From: JABFSM01 sp052389555
GTDB lineage: Bacteria > Gemmatimonadota > Gemmatimonadetes > Gemmatimonadales > GWC2-71-9
DNA length: 64,000 bases
NCBI GenBank assembly: GCA_052389555.1
Contig: JBQTHV010000015.1
Location: 6,517 to 70,516, forward strand
Reading direction: 5' to 3'
Both the position numbers and the translations under genes were made by a program. Under the pieces are notes generated by a model, which saw nothing but the letters and a program-made list of their open reading frames with translations, was not told where the DNA came from and ran no database searches. This document shows, in pieces, positions 1 to 9,752 of this stretch. The stretch's first letter is position 1. Each line of letters opens with the position of its first letter.

Positions 1-183
1 ATGGACTCGGTCGAGCCGCGGCAGCTCCGGCGCGCGATGGTCTATGGGGCCGCCATGGGGGGATTCGCCGTGCAGGGCTTCGGGCTCAAGGGATTCGAAG
101 GGCTCGACGCCGCCGCGGTCGAGCAGCGGGTGCAGGCGTTTGTCGACCTCACGCACGTCCCCGAAGCGGAACCGCTTCCGTGA
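1..183 (+). CDS. PfkB-family carbohydrate kinase, C-terminal fragment (cut by window start)
   Basis: Sixty residues of a longer protein whose 5' part lies before the window. The run AMVYGAAMGGFAVQGFGLKG, followed by a short helix and a Pro/Glu-rich end, resembles the C-terminus of ribokinase/PfkB sugar kinases (usual pattern: YG-A-AS-x-V-E-x-F). The ATP and sugar sites are not visible, so the substrate cannot be named. The ATG at position 1 is probably an internal Met. Its TGA stop (181-183) overlaps the GTG start of purM, so the two are translationally coupled. Confidence 0.55.
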   Translation: MDSVEPRQLRRAMVYGAAMGGFAVQGFGLKGFEGLDAAAVEQRVQAFVDLTHVPEAEPLP

Positions 184-1202
184 GCGAGAACCGGTACGCC
201 CGTGCGGGCGTCGATCTCGCCTGGGCCGACGCGGCCAAGGACCGAATCGCGGCGATGATCGCGCGGCAGCGGAGTCCGGCGGCGCTCGGCAAGGTGGGCG
301 GGTTCGGCGGAATGGTGCGGATGCCGGAGGGGTACCAGTCGCCCATTCTGGTGATGAGCACCGACGGGGTGGGCACCAAGGTCCTGGTCGCGCGCGCGGC
401 GGGAGACTACTCCACCGTCGGCGAGGATCTCGTCAACCACTCGGTCAATGACATCCTTGTCCATGGCGCTCGGCCGCTGGCGTTCATGGACTACATCGCC
501 GGCGCGGGACTCAGCGTCGAGCAGATCGAGGCCCTGGTCGCGGGTGTGCTGCGGGGCTCTCGCGCTCACGACATGGAGCTCGCGGGCGGCGAAACCGCGC
601 AAATGCCGGATCTCTATCGCGCCGGGGAGTTCGACCTCGCCGGCACGATTGTCGGCGTCGTTGAGGAGGCGAAGGCAATCCATGGGAGCAGGATCGAGCC
701 CGGCGATGTGCTGGTAGGCTATGAGTCCAGCGGGTTACACACCAATGGCTACTCCCTGGCGCGGAAGATTGTCTTCGAGGACCGGCACCTCGGCATCGAT
801 GACCCGCTGGGAGACACCGGCCAGACCGTGCGAGCAGCCCTGCTCGCCGTGCATCGGAGTTATTACCCCGCCGTGGCGCCGGTGCTGCACCTGGTGTCGG
901 GCCTGGCTCATATCACCGGCGGGGGAATCCCCGGCAATCTCGTGCGGGTGCTGCCGGCAGGCTGCCAGGCCGTCGTCGAAGCGAACCGCTGGGAATGGCC
1001 GCCGCTCTTCCGTTTCCTCCAGGAAACCGGCCACGTCCCCGAGACCGAGATGCGAATGGTCTTCAACTTGGGGATCGGATTCATCGCGGTGGCGCCGGCT
1101 CAGCGAGTGAACGCCGTTCAGGAGAGCGCGGCACGGTCCGGGATGGGGACTCGAGTGATCGGCGAGATCCGGCGCGGTGAGCGAGGCGTGCGGTTTGTCT
1201 GA
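180..1202 (+). CDS. purM: Phosphoribosylformylglycinamidine cyclo-ligase (AIR synthetase)
   Basis: Cytosolic enzyme of de novo purine synthesis: closes FGAM to aminoimidazole ribotide using ATP. 340 residues, the normal length. Family hallmarks are the ATP/phosphate loop DGVGTK at residues 62-67, the stretch DLVNHSVNDILVHGARPLAF, GGETAQMP around residues 136-143, SSGLHTNGYSLAR, and ITGGGIPGNL near the C-terminus. The GTG start at 180 overlaps the preceding kinase stop, and the stop overlaps the nusB ATG by one base, so it belongs to a purM-nusB-glycosyltransferase-hpf run. Confidence 0.96.
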   Translation: MSENRYARAGVDLAWADAAKDRIAAMIARQRSPAALGKVGGFGGMVRMPEGYQSPILVMSTDGVGTKVLVARAAGDYSTVGEDLVNHSVNDILVHGARPLAFMDYIAGAGLSVEQIEALVAGVLRGSRAHDMELAGGETAQMPDLYRAGEFDLAGTIVGVVEEAKAIHGSRIEPGDVLVGYESSGLHTNGYSLARKIVFEDRHLGIDDPLGDTGQTVRAALLAVHRSYYPAVAPVLHLVSGLAHITGGGIPGNLVRVLPAGCQAVVEANRWEWPPLFRFLQETGHVPETEMRMVFNLGIGFIAVAPAQRVNAVQESAARSGMGTRVIGEIRRGERGVRFV

Positions 1203-1618
1203 TGCCGCTTAGGCCGGAGACCCGGGCCCGGGCCCGCGCGCTTCAGCTGCTCTACGCTTGGGAAACCGCCGGCCATCCGCCCCCTGAGCGCATGCTGCAG
1301 CGGCTCCATCGTCTTGCCGGGAACGATCCCCAGGTCCGCCGGCTTACCGATGAGCTGTTCAGCGGCGTCGTGGGGGAATGGCAGCGGCTCGACGCCACCA
1401 TCGCGGAGGCCGCCGAGCACTGGCGCCTCGAGCGGCTCGCGCGGGTCGATCGCAACATCCTCCGGCTGGCGGTCCATGAGCTGCTCCACCAGCGGGTCCC
1501 TCCCAAGGTGGCCATCGATGAGGCGCTCTGGCTCGCGCATCGGTTCGGCGGCGGGCAGAGCCCCGGGTTCGTGAACGGCGTTCTCGATCGCATCGCCCGC
1601 TCGCTCGGACAACTGTGA
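1202..1618 (+). CDS. nusB: Transcription antitermination factor NusB
   Basis: 138 residues, typical for NusB, the all-helical RNA-binding partner of NusE (S10) in rRNA antitermination. The N-terminus RARALQLLYAWE and the C-terminal signature VDRNILRLAVHELL...PPKVAIDEALWLAHRFGGGQSPGFVNGVLDRI are diagnostic. The ATG shares one base with the purM stop (TGATG), and the gene ends in a 4-bp overlap with the next start. Linkage to purM is unusual but harmless; function is not in doubt. Confidence 0.95.
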   Translation: MPLRPETRARARALQLLYAWETAGHPPPERMLQRLHRLAGNDPQVRRLTDELFSGVVGEWQRLDATIAEAAEHWRLERLARVDRNILRLAVHELLHQRVPPKVAIDEALWLAHRFGGGQSPGFVNGVLDRIARSLGQL

Positions 1619-2745
1619 GAATCCTGCTGGTGAACTGGCAGGATCCGGAGAATCCGCATGCGGGGGGCGCGGAGCTGCATCTCATCGAGCTGTTCTCGCG
1701 ACTGGCCGCCCTGGGTCACACGGTTCATCTCGTCTGTTCCGGATGGCCGGGCGCCGCGGCAGAGGCCGGCATCCGCGGCCTCACGGTCGAGCGGCACGGC
1801 GGGCGGCACAGCTTTGCGCTGGTCGCCCGGGGCGCGGTGCGGCGCGCCCTTGCGGCGCGATCCTGGGACATTGTGGTGGAGGACATCAACAAGCTGCCGC
1901 TCTTTCTGCCGCTGCTCACCGCCTTGCCGTTCTGCGCCATCGTGCCGCATCTCTTCGGCACCACCGCATTCCAGGAGGCGTCGTGGCCGATGGCCGCCGT
2001 CGTCAACCTGGCGGAGCGGCCGATTCCGCGCGTCTATCGCCGGGCGGCGTTCCACGCGATCAGCGAAAGCACCCGGGATGATCTGGTCGCACGGGGAGTC
2101 CGGGCCGAGCAGATTCAGGTGATTCACCCCGGCATCGATGCGGTGCACTACGCTCCGGCTCCCGGGCTTGACCGGACCCGCGAGCCGACCTTCTTATACG
2201 TCGGCCGGCTGCGGCGGTACAAGGGCGTCGAGGTTGCGCTTCGCGCCCTTGCCCGGGCTCGGCGGCAGCGTCCGGACCTGGTCCTGGAGATTGCGGGAAC
2301 CGGTACCGATGAGGCTCGCTTGCGCCGGCTGGCGGACCGGTTGGGACTGCGGGGCGCGGTGCAGTTTCGCGGTTACGTGGATGAGCCGCGGAAAGTCGAG
2401 TTGTTTCGCACCGCGTGGGCGAACCTGTTTCCGTCGCCCAAAGAAGGCTGGGGACTGACGGTGATGGAAGCCGCTGCCTGCGGAACGCCGTCGCTCGCGT
2501 CGGACAGTCCCGGCCTGCGCGATTCGGTTCAGCATGGCCGCACCGGATTCCTGGTGCCGCACGGCGACCCGGAGGCCATGGCCGCGCGCATGCTCGAGCT
2601 CGCCGCCGATCGGGAACTGGTGGAGCGGCTGGGCCGGGAGGCGCGCCGGCTGGCCCAGGCCTGGAGCTGGGATGACGCCGCGGCCGCCACCGAGCGACAG
2701 CTCGTCGAGGCGACCGCCGGCCAGCACGAGGGGAGAAGGGGATGA
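1615..2745 (+). CDS. GT4-family glycosyltransferase
   Basis: 376-residue GT-B fold retaining glycosyltransferase. The N-terminal domain begins NWQDPENPHAGGAELHL (GG-AE acceptor-side motif), and the C-terminal nucleotide-sugar domain carries LYVGRLRRYKGV and KEGWGLTVMEAAACGTPSLA, the E-x7-E type donor-binding motif. No signal peptide or membrane helix, so it is cytoplasmic or peripheral. GTG start overlaps the nusB stop (GTGA). Sugar donor and acceptor cannot be told from sequence; glycolipid or surface polysaccharide synthesis is a guess. Confidence 0.85.
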   Translation: MRILLVNWQDPENPHAGGAELHLIELFSRLAALGHTVHLVCSGWPGAAAEAGIRGLTVERHGGRHSFALVARGAVRRALAARSWDIVVEDINKLPLFLPLLTALPFCAIVPHLFGTTAFQEASWPMAAVVNLAERPIPRVYRRAAFHAISESTRDDLVARGVRAEQIQVIHPGIDAVHYAPAPGLDRTREPTFLYVGRLRRYKGVEVALRALARARRQRPDLVLEIAGTGTDEARLRRLADRLGLRGAVQFRGYVDEPRKVELFRTAWANLFPSPKEGWGLTVMEAAACGTPSLASDSPGLRDSVQHGRTGFLVPHGDPEAMAARMLELAADRELVERLGREARRLAQAWSWDDAAAATERQLVEATAGQHEGRRG

Positions 2746-3071
2746 TGCGGACGACGATCACGGCCCGGCATTGTGAAGTGAGTGACGCGCTGCGCGCGCG
2801 AACCCGGAAGGTGGCCGCCCGGCTGGCTCAGCTTTCGCCTCACGCGCTCGAGGCGACCTTCGTGTTCGATGTCGCGCCGCTCTTCCATTCGGTGGAGATC
2901 CGCCTGCATGTCCGGGGCAAGCGGATGCTGATGGGCGTGGGCAAGGGACCCGACCATCGCACCGCGCTGGACCGCGCCGAGGAAAAGCTCCGCCCGCAAC
3001 TGGTGAAATCGGCCGAGGTGCGCCAGCGGGCCCGGGGCCTGGGGGTACGAAAGGTCCGGCGATCCCCGTGA
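2742..3071 (+). CDS. hpf: Ribosome hibernation promoting factor, short form
   Basis: 109 residues with the HPF/YfiA fold only: no C-terminal dimerisation domain of long HPF. Starts MRTTITARHCEVSDALR, close to the family pattern ...I-x-GR-x-x-x-VTxALRxxxxxK, and has a basic tail (RARGLGVRKVRRSP). The short type binds the 30S mRNA/tRNA channel in stationary phase. It sits directly ahead of hprK, as in many proteobacterial hpf-ptsN-hprK clusters, which ties ribosome dormancy to PTS signalling. ATG overlaps the preceding stop by 4 bp. Confidence 0.85.
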   Translation: MMRTTITARHCEVSDALRARTRKVAARLAQLSPHALEATFVFDVAPLFHSVEIRLHVRGKRMLMGVGKGPDHRTALDRAEEKLRPQLVKSAEVRQRARGLGVRKVRRSP

Positions 3072-4033
3072 CCCTACGCCCTCGCGATCTCCTCTCGCGC
3101 CGGGGAGATCCGCTCCAGCTCGAATCGCTCACCGGAGAGCAGGGGCTCGACCGTCCGCTCGCCAACCAGGATGTGGCGAATCCGGGGCTCGTCCTCGCGG
3201 GTTATGCCGACCGGTTCGTGCCCGACCGGGTGCACGTGTTAGGCGAAACCGAGATCGGCTACCTCCAGTCAATCGGCGAGGACGGGATCAAGCGTGCGCT
3301 GGAGCACTTCCTGGGGTTTGACCCGCCCTGCATCTTCGTGACCAAGGGACAGGAGGTGCCGCCGCTCCTGGTCACCATGGCCAAGCTGCGCGGCATCCCG
3401 GTGCTCCGGAGCCGGCTCAAGACCGGCGAGTTCTACCGCCGGATCAAGCCGATCCTGGAGGATTCGTTCGCGCCGCGCACCACGGTGCACGGGTCGCTCG
3501 CTGACGTGTACGGGGTGGGGCTGCTCTTCACCGGGCGGTCCGGGATCGGGAAGAGCGAATGCGTGCTCGATCTGGTGGAGCGGGGCCACCGCCTGGTGGC
3601 CGACGACGTGGTGCTGATTACCCGCAAAGGGCAGGACGTCCTGATCGGCCAGGGCCATGAGCTCGCGGCGCACCACATGGAGATCCGCGGCATCGGGCTG
3701 ATCGACGTGAAGGCCCTGTTCGGGATTCGCGCGGTGCGGGCCCAGAAGCGGATCGAGGTGGTGGTCCAGCTGGAGGACTGGGAAAAGGCCCGCGACGCCG
3801 ACCGGACCGGCCTAACCCGCCAGGAGGCCACCATCCTCGAGATCAAGATCCCCAAGGTGATCGTGGGCCTCAATCCGGGCAAGAACCTGACGGTGATTTC
3901 CGAAGTGGTGGCGATGGCCCACCTGCTCCGGATGACCGGGGTCGATATCGCCACCGCGTTCAACGACCGGTTGATCCGGCGGATGATGGAGCAGCGGGGG
4001 CTGCGCGAGTACCTCCAGGAAGACTACGAATGA
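3068..4033 (+). CDS. hprK: HPr kinase/phosphorylase
   Basis: 321 residues, full length. Bifunctional enzyme that phosphorylates or dephosphorylates Ser46 of HPr. The Walker A loop GRSGIGKS lies at residues 156-163, followed by the family motif VERGHRLVADD and the HprK signature MEIRGIGLIDVKALFG. The C-terminus (LLRMTGVDIATAFNDRLI) matches the helix involved in hexamer contacts. GTG start overlaps hpf by 4 bp; the stop overlaps the EIIA ATG. Its target residue is present in the HPr encoded five genes downstream, so the pair is likely functional. Confidence 0.95.
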   Translation: MTLRPRDLLSRRGDPLQLESLTGEQGLDRPLANQDVANPGLVLAGYADRFVPDRVHVLGETEIGYLQSIGEDGIKRALEHFLGFDPPCIFVTKGQEVPPLLVTMAKLRGIPVLRSRLKTGEFYRRIKPILEDSFAPRTTVHGSLADVYGVGLLFTGRSGIGKSECVLDLVERGHRLVADDVVLITRKGQDVLIGQGHELAAHHMEIRGIGLIDVKALFGIRAVRAQKRIEVVVQLEDWEKARDADRTGLTRQEATILEIKIPKVIVGLNPGKNLTVISEVVAMAHLLRMTGVDIATAFNDRLIRRMMEQRGLREYLQEDYE

Positions 4034-4404
4034 GCGACCCCCTTCGGGGTGTGGTGGTGGCCCACGGCGATGTGGCCCGGGCCCTGGTGGGGGCCGCGGA
4101 GGAGATCAGCGGGCTGCGGGGGGCCCTCTCCGCCGTGTCGAACAGCGGGTTAGGGCGGGCCGAGCTGGAGCAGCGGGTTATGGAAGCGGTGGACGGGCAT
4201 CCGGCCATCGTGTTCGTGGATCTGCCCAGCGGGAGCTGTCTCTTCGCGGCCATGCGGCGGGTGGCGGCGTTGCCGGTGGTGCGGGTGGTGACCGGCGTGA
4301 ACTTGGTGATGCTGCTCGAATTCCTGTTTCATCGCGGCGAGCCCATCGACGAGGTGGTTCGGCGGACCGCCGAGAGCGGAGCCAAAGGCATCGGCGCGCG
4401 CTGA
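4030..4404 (+). CDS. PTS EIIA component, mannose/sorbose family
   Basis: 124 residues, the size of a free-standing EIIA-Man domain. The N-terminal GVVVAHGDVARALVGAAEEI contains the phosphorylated histidine (His12). Accepts phosphate from HPr-His15 and passes it to EIIB. Overlaps hprK (4 bp) and abuts the EIIB start (shares base 4404). In many proteobacteria this EIIA is an orphan regulator; here it is followed by a full EIIB-C-D set, so transport is possible. Confidence 0.9.
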   Translation: MSDPLRGVVVAHGDVARALVGAAEEISGLRGALSAVSNSGLGRAELEQRVMEAVDGHPAIVFVDLPSGSCLFAAMRRVAALPVVRVVTGVNLVMLLEFLFHRGEPIDEVVRRTAESGAKGIGAR

Positions 4405-4892
4405 TGTCCATCGTGCTCACCCGGGTCGATGACCGCCTGGTGCACGGCCAGGTGGTGATCGGGTGGGGCCGACCGCTGAGCCTCGAGCGCATCGTGCTGG
4501 TTGATCCGGAAGTGCGGGCGAGCTCTTGGGAGCAGGACCTCTATCGGATGGCGGCGCCGCCCGAAATTGCGCTGGAGTTTCTGAGCCCCGCCGAAGCGGC
4601 GCCCCGGATTCGGGGCTGGCAGGCCGGGCGGGAGCGCGTGATGGTCCTGTTGGGGTCGGTCGCCGCCGCGGCGGAGCTGGTGCGGCTTTCCTCGCCCGGA
4701 AGCGAGGGCGGCATTCGCCGCCTGAACCTGGGCGGCATCCACGCCGGCGCGGGCCGCACCGAGCGGTTGCGATATCTCCACCTGTCCGAGGAGGAAACCG
4801 CCACGCTCGCGGACCTCGAACGCCGCGGTCTCCAAATCACCGCGCAGGATGTACCGACCTCGCGGCCGATCCCGCTTCGGGAGCTCGGATGA
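4404..4892 (+). CDS. PTS EIIB component, mannose/sorbose family
   Basis: 162 residues, as expected for an EIIB-Man/Sor protein. It opens VLTRVDDRLVHGQVVIGWG, where His14 in the RVDDRLVHGQV motif is the phosphorylation site typical of this family. It transfers phosphate to the sugar bound in the EIIC/EIID membrane complex. The stop overlaps the EIIC start by 4 bp (ATGA). The sugar is unknown. Confidence 0.9.
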   Translation: MSIVLTRVDDRLVHGQVVIGWGRPLSLERIVLVDPEVRASSWEQDLYRMAAPPEIALEFLSPAEAAPRIRGWQAGRERVMVLLGSVAAAAELVRLSSPGSEGGIRRLNLGGIHAGAGRTERLRYLHLSEEETATLADLERRGLQITAQDVPTSRPIPLRELG

Positions 4893-5560
4893 CGGAGATC
4901 GCGGTGGTTCCCCTGCTCGTATGGGCGACCCTCGCCGGCCTTGATCTCGCCAGCGTGCTGCAGGGTCTGCTCAACCGGCCGCTGGTAGCGGGCGGGATTG
5001 CCGGCGCGATCATCGGGGACCCGGCGACCGGGCTGGTGGTCGGCGGCGCGCTGGAGCTCTACGCGCTCGACGTGCTGCCGGTCGGCTCGGCGCGGTATCC
5101 CGACTACGGCGCGGCCTCGGTGGCCGCGGTGGTGTACGGGGCGGGCCAGCCGTGGGCCAGCGGGTTAGGCCCCGCCGTGCTGCTCGGCCTGGTGCTCGGG
5201 CAGATCGGCGGCTGGGGCGTAGTCCAGCATCGGCGCGCCAACGCCGCCTCCCTGGCGCGACGCCTGGCAGCGCTCGACCGAGGCGACCGCGGCGTCGCCC
5301 CGAGGCTGCACCGGCTCGGGCTGGTGCACGATCTGATCCGGAGTCTCGGGCTGGCCCTCCTCGGAATCGGGGCGGCGGCGTTCCTCGGCCGGGTGCCGCG
5401 GATCGATCCGGACACGGGATACCTTCTCACGCTGGTGGCGGTGGGGGGCGGGGTATTCGCCGCGATCGGCGGCGCGCTGCACCGGGCCGGCACCCCGAGG
5501 CGGATAGCCTGGCTGGGCGGCGGCTTGGCGCTTGGGGTGCTGCTGGTGGAGTTCCGATGA
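4889..5560 (+). CDS. PTS EIIC membrane component, sorbose/mannose family
   Basis: 223 residues if translation begins at ATG 4889, which forms a 4-bp overlap with the EIIB stop; the open frame extends upstream but only antisense-like sequence lies there. Very hydrophobic, with several membrane helices; starts with LLVWATLAGLDLASVLQGLLNRPLVAGGIAGAIIGD and has the family GALELYALDVLPVGSARYPDYG segment. Somewhat shorter than the usual ~250 residues of EIIC-Man. Forms the sugar-conducting part together with EIID. Confidence 0.85.
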   Translation: MTEIAVVPLLVWATLAGLDLASVLQGLLNRPLVAGGIAGAIIGDPATGLVVGGALELYALDVLPVGSARYPDYGAASVAAVVYGAGQPWASGLGPAVLLGLVLGQIGGWGVVQHRRANAASLARRLAALDRGDRGVAPRLHRLGLVHDLIRSLGLALLGIGAAAFLGRVPRIDPDTGYLLTLVAVGGGVFAAIGGALHRAGTPRRIAWLGGGLALGVLLVEFR

Positions 5561-6294
5561 AGGCCCGCCTCCGCGCCCTGATTCGACTGTTTACCCTGCA
5601 GGCCTCGTACACCTATGAGCGCTTGCAGGGAACCGGCATCGCCGTGGCGCAGGAGCCGCTGCTCGAACCCCTGGGCAAGGACTCGGAACGAGCCGCCGCG
5701 GCGCGGGCTCGCTCCGCGCAGTACTTCAACGCCCATCCCTTTCTCGCCGGGATTGCGGTCGGCGCGCTCTCCCGCGCCGAACTCGCCGGGGAGGAGGGCA
5801 ACCGGATCCTGCGGCTCCGCACCGCGCTGTCCGGGCCGCTCGGCGCGTTGGGTGATCAGTTGTTCTGGGCCGGTATCGTGCCGGCCATCATGGCGCTGGC
5901 GCTGCTGGCGGCGACCGTCGGATGGGGTACCGAGGCGCTGATCGGCGTGGTCATCGGATACAACGTGTGCCGGTTCCTCATCACGGATTGGGGACTGCGG
6001 TTGGGGCTGACCTATGGCAGCGCGGTGGCCGGTGAGCTGAGTCATTCCCGGCTCCGGGACGTCGCCAATGGGGCCGGTGCGGTGGCCGCCCTCGGGATCG
6101 GACTTGCGGTGCCGGGAGTGGCCCAGTGGCTGCTGACGGGCAGCCGGGGGGCCGGATCGCTGACGGGCCTGCTGCTCCTGCTTGCCGGGGCGGCCGGGTT
6201 CGGTGTCCTAACCCGCAAGCGCCACCTGCCGATCCCCCTGCTCGTGATGATCGTGAGCGTCGTGATCCTCCTGCTGAAGCGGAGCGTGGCATGA
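5557..6294 (+). CDS. PTS EIID membrane component, mannose family
   Basis: 245 residues from ATG 5557 (4-bp overlap with EIIC). The cytoplasmic N-terminus has LFTLQASYTYERLQGTGIA, FNAHPFLAGIAVGA and GPLGALGDQLFWAGIVP, all typical for EIID-Man; the C-terminal third is a set of membrane helices ending KRHLPIPLLVMIVSVVILLL. Works only with the EIIC partner encoded just upstream. Ends overlapping the HPr start. Confidence 0.88.
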   Translation: MKARLRALIRLFTLQASYTYERLQGTGIAVAQEPLLEPLGKDSERAAAARARSAQYFNAHPFLAGIAVGALSRAELAGEEGNRILRLRTALSGPLGALGDQLFWAGIVPAIMALALLAATVGWGTEALIGVVIGYNVCRFLITDWGLRLGLTYGSAVAGELSHSRLRDVANGAGAVAALGIGLAVPGVAQWLLTGSRGAGSLTGLLLLLAGAAGFGVLTRKRHLPIPLLVMIVSVVILLLKRSVA

Positions 6295-6557
6295 CCGAAG
6301 TCACCGCCACGATCGTCAATCCGCTGGGGCTCCATGCCCGTCCGGCAGCGCAGTTTGTGAAACTGGCCAATACCTTCCAGAGTGACATCGAGATGCTCAA
6401 GGAAGGAGTCCCGGTCAACGGCAAGAGTATCATGGGGGTGATGGTCCTGGCCGCGGAGTGCGGGAGTACGATCACCATTCGGGCGAACGGTGCCGACGAG
6501 GACGCCGCGGTGCAGGCGCTCGCCGGGCTGGTGCGCTCGGGATTCGGGGAAGCATGA
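6291..6557 (+). CDS. ptsH: Phosphocarrier protein HPr
   Basis: 88 residues from ATG 6291. The PTS-HPr signature PLGLHARPAAQ places the EI-dependent phosphohistidine at His15. NGKSIMGVM places Ser46 exactly where HPr kinase acts, matching the hprK gene in the same operon. Presence of both sites suggests carbon-catabolite type regulation as well as phosphate relay. 4-bp overlaps with EIID before it and EI after it. Confidence 0.95.
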   Translation: MTEVTATIVNPLGLHARPAAQFVKLANTFQSDIEMLKEGVPVNGKSIMGVMVLAAECGSTITIRANGADEDAAVQALAGLVRSGFGEA

Positions 6558-8380
6558 GTGACGAGCGGGTGCTGCGCGGCGTGGGGGTGTCGCCCGGGCT
6601 GGCCTATGCGCCGGCGATCGTGCTGCACTGGCGGTTCCCCGACGTGCCGGACCGCGCGGTGGAGCCGGGCGAAGTGGAGGGGGAGGTCCGCCGCCTCCAC
6701 GAGGCGGTCGCCGCCGTGGTCGCGAGCCTCAACCGGCTCCGGGAGCGGGTGCTCGAGCGCGCGGGTTATGAGGAAAGCCAGATCTTCGAAGCGCAGATCA
6801 TGATGGCGCAGGACCCCGAATTCTTCGCCGGGGTCGAGCAGCTGATCCGCAAGAACAACCTGAGCGCCGAAACCGCCTACGAGTTCAAGGCGCTGGAGCT
6901 CCGCGCCGCGTGGGGCAGCGCGGGGACCCGGCTCCGGGAACGGCTCGCCGATCTCCTGGCGACCCAGATCCGGGTGCTGCGCCATCTCATGGGGGAGCGG
7001 GAGGACGAGGTCTTCGGCATCAAGGACCACCGCCACGTCATCATCGTGGCGCACGAGCTCTATCCCGGCCTGACCGTGCAGCTCGACCGGGAGCAGCTCC
7101 TCGGCCTGCTCGCCGAGGAAGGCACCCGGACCTCCCACGCCGCGATTCTGGCTCACTCCCTCGGCATTCCCTGCGTGATGGGTGCTCCCGGAGCGGCCTC
7201 CCGAATCAAGTCGGGCACTATGATCCTGCTCGATGGGACGACCGGCACCGTTCTCATCGAGCCCACCATTGCCGAGCTCGAGGCGGCCCAGGCCACCGCG
7301 GCCCGCCGCCACCGGATGGAGCTCGAGCTCGAGGCCCAGACCCGCGAGCCCGCGACCACACCCGATGGAGTCCGGATGACGCTGATGGGGAACGTCGATC
7401 TCCCGGATGAGATCGAGGTGGCGGTACGTCATGGCGCCGAGGGGGTAGGCCTGTTGCGAACCGAGTTCCTGGTGGCCGGCCGCGCCCATCTCCCGAGCGA
7501 GGACGAGCAGTTCCAGTATTTCCGCCGGGTGGCGGCTTCCTTCGGGGATGCCCTGGTCGTTGTCCGCACCTACGACCTCGGGGGGGACAAGTTTCCAGCG
7601 GCGTTCGCAGCGCCGCCGGAGACCAACCCGTTCCTCGGCTGGCGCTCGATTCGGGTTTGCCTCGATCAACCCGAGATCTTCCGGCCCCAGCTGCGTGCGA
7701 TTCTCCGGGCCGCGGCGGACCGCAAGCTCCAGGTGATGCTCCCGCTCGTCACCCGGGTCCATGAGGTGGTGGAGGCTCGCAAACTGCTCGCGGAGGAAGC
7801 CGAGAAGCTGCTCCAAGAAGGCGTGCGGGCCGCCCCCGGCGTACCGATGGGCGTGATGGTCGAGACGCCGGCCGCAGTGGCCATTGCCGACCGGCTCGCG
7901 GAGGTGAGCGCGTTCTTCAGCATCGGGACCAATGACCTGACCCAGTACGCGCTCGCGGTCGATCGCGGCAACGCGCATCTCGCTTCCCGCTTCACGCCGC
8001 ATGATCCCGCGATCATTCGGATGCTGCGCGATGTCCTGGCCGCCGGAACCGCGAGAGGGATTCCGGTGAGCGTCTGTGGGGAGATGGCTTCTGAGCCGCT
8101 CTTCGCGCTGCTCCTCATGGGGCTCGGCTTTACCACGCTGTCGGTCGCTCCCCCGGTCCTGCCGCTCCTCAAGTGGTTGGTGCGTTCGGTGCCCGCTGAG
8201 GCGGCCCGGGAGGCCGCCGACGCCGCGATCGAGGCAGACAGTCCGGAGGAGATCAGCATGATTCTCCGTTCGACCCTGAGCCGGTACGTGGATCTGCGCC
8301 TCATGGCTCCCGAGAGCGCATTGCCGGGGCGGATCAGTGGTGCTAGGTTCACCCCAACCCGCGTGAACGGTGACCAGTGA
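6554..8380 (+). CDS. ptsI: Phosphoenolpyruvate-protein phosphotransferase (PTS enzyme I)
   Basis: 608 residues from ATG 6554. Takes phosphate from PEP onto an active-site His (His195, in GTRTSHAAILAHSLGIPCV) and hands it to HPr. The N-terminal HPr-binding helical part is followed by the swivelling His domain and the C-terminal PEP-binding barrel, with GLLRTEFL, a VVVRTYDLGGDKFP segment, FFSIGTNDLTQYALAVDRGN and the catalytic Cys in VSVCGEMASEP. Last gene of the PTS run, followed by about 125 bp before metK. Confidence 0.95.
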   Translation: MSDERVLRGVGVSPGLAYAPAIVLHWRFPDVPDRAVEPGEVEGEVRRLHEAVAAVVASLNRLRERVLERAGYEESQIFEAQIMMAQDPEFFAGVEQLIRKNNLSAETAYEFKALELRAAWGSAGTRLRERLADLLATQIRVLRHLMGEREDEVFGIKDHRHVIIVAHELYPGLTVQLDREQLLGLLAEEGTRTSHAAILAHSLGIPCVMGAPGAASRIKSGTMILLDGTTGTVLIEPTIAELEAAQATAARRHRMELELEAQTREPATTPDGVRMTLMGNVDLPDEIEVAVRHGAEGVGLLRTEFLVAGRAHLPSEDEQFQYFRRVAASFGDALVVVRTYDLGGDKFPAAFAAPPETNPFLGWRSIRVCLDQPEIFRPQLRAILRAAADRKLQVMLPLVTRVHEVVEARKLLAEEAEKLLQEGVRAAPGVPMGVMVETPAAVAIADRLAEVSAFFSIGTNDLTQYALAVDRGNAHLASRFTPHDPAIIRMLRDVLAAGTARGIPVSVCGEMASEPLFALLLMGLGFTTLSVAPPVLPLLKWLVRSVPAEAAREAADAAIEADSPEEISMILRSTLSRYVDLRLMAPESALPGRISGARFTPTRVNGDQ

Positions 8381-8445
8381 ACCGGGGTAAGCGGGCCGCC
8401 TCACGATAGCAGCGCACGCCGCCCAAGCTCCCTGGCTCGCCGTTT

Positions 8446-8503
8446 GCATTCACACTTCGCCGTTCGGCTTTCACCCTTCACTTTTCACTTTCCAATCCTT
8501 CAC
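8446..8503 (+). repeat. Short degenerate direct repeats ahead of metK
   Basis: Loose tandem units built on TTCGCCGTTCGGC and TTCACCCTTCACTTTTCAC fill most of the gap between ptsI and metK. Base composition (C/T-rich) differs from the flanking genes. No clear inverted arm. Similar in style to the other degenerate repeats listed here. No convincing promoter for metK was seen in this stretch. Confidence 0.4.
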
Positions 8504-8508
8504 TGTTG

Positions 8509-9732
<1,224 letters not shown>

Positions 9733-9752
9733 CGCAACGGGAGAGGAGTGTC

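Noticed and set aside
3811..3820. Telomere-like CCTAACCC words
   Set aside because: They resemble vertebrate telomere repeats by chance; they are single, dispersed and inside genes of a bacterial chromosome. Kept only as an over-represented word.
4526..4888. Upstream extension of the EIIC reading frame within the EIIB gene
   Set aside because: The 120 extra residues are out of phase with a conserved EIIB and are Gly/Arg-rich; the ATG at 4889 gives the expected family N-terminus.
5981..8449. 822-codon open frame on the minus strand opposite HPr and EI
   Set aside because: The + strand encodes complete, well-conserved HPr and enzyme I here; the antisense frame is open only because of GC-rich codon bias, and its translation shows no family pattern.
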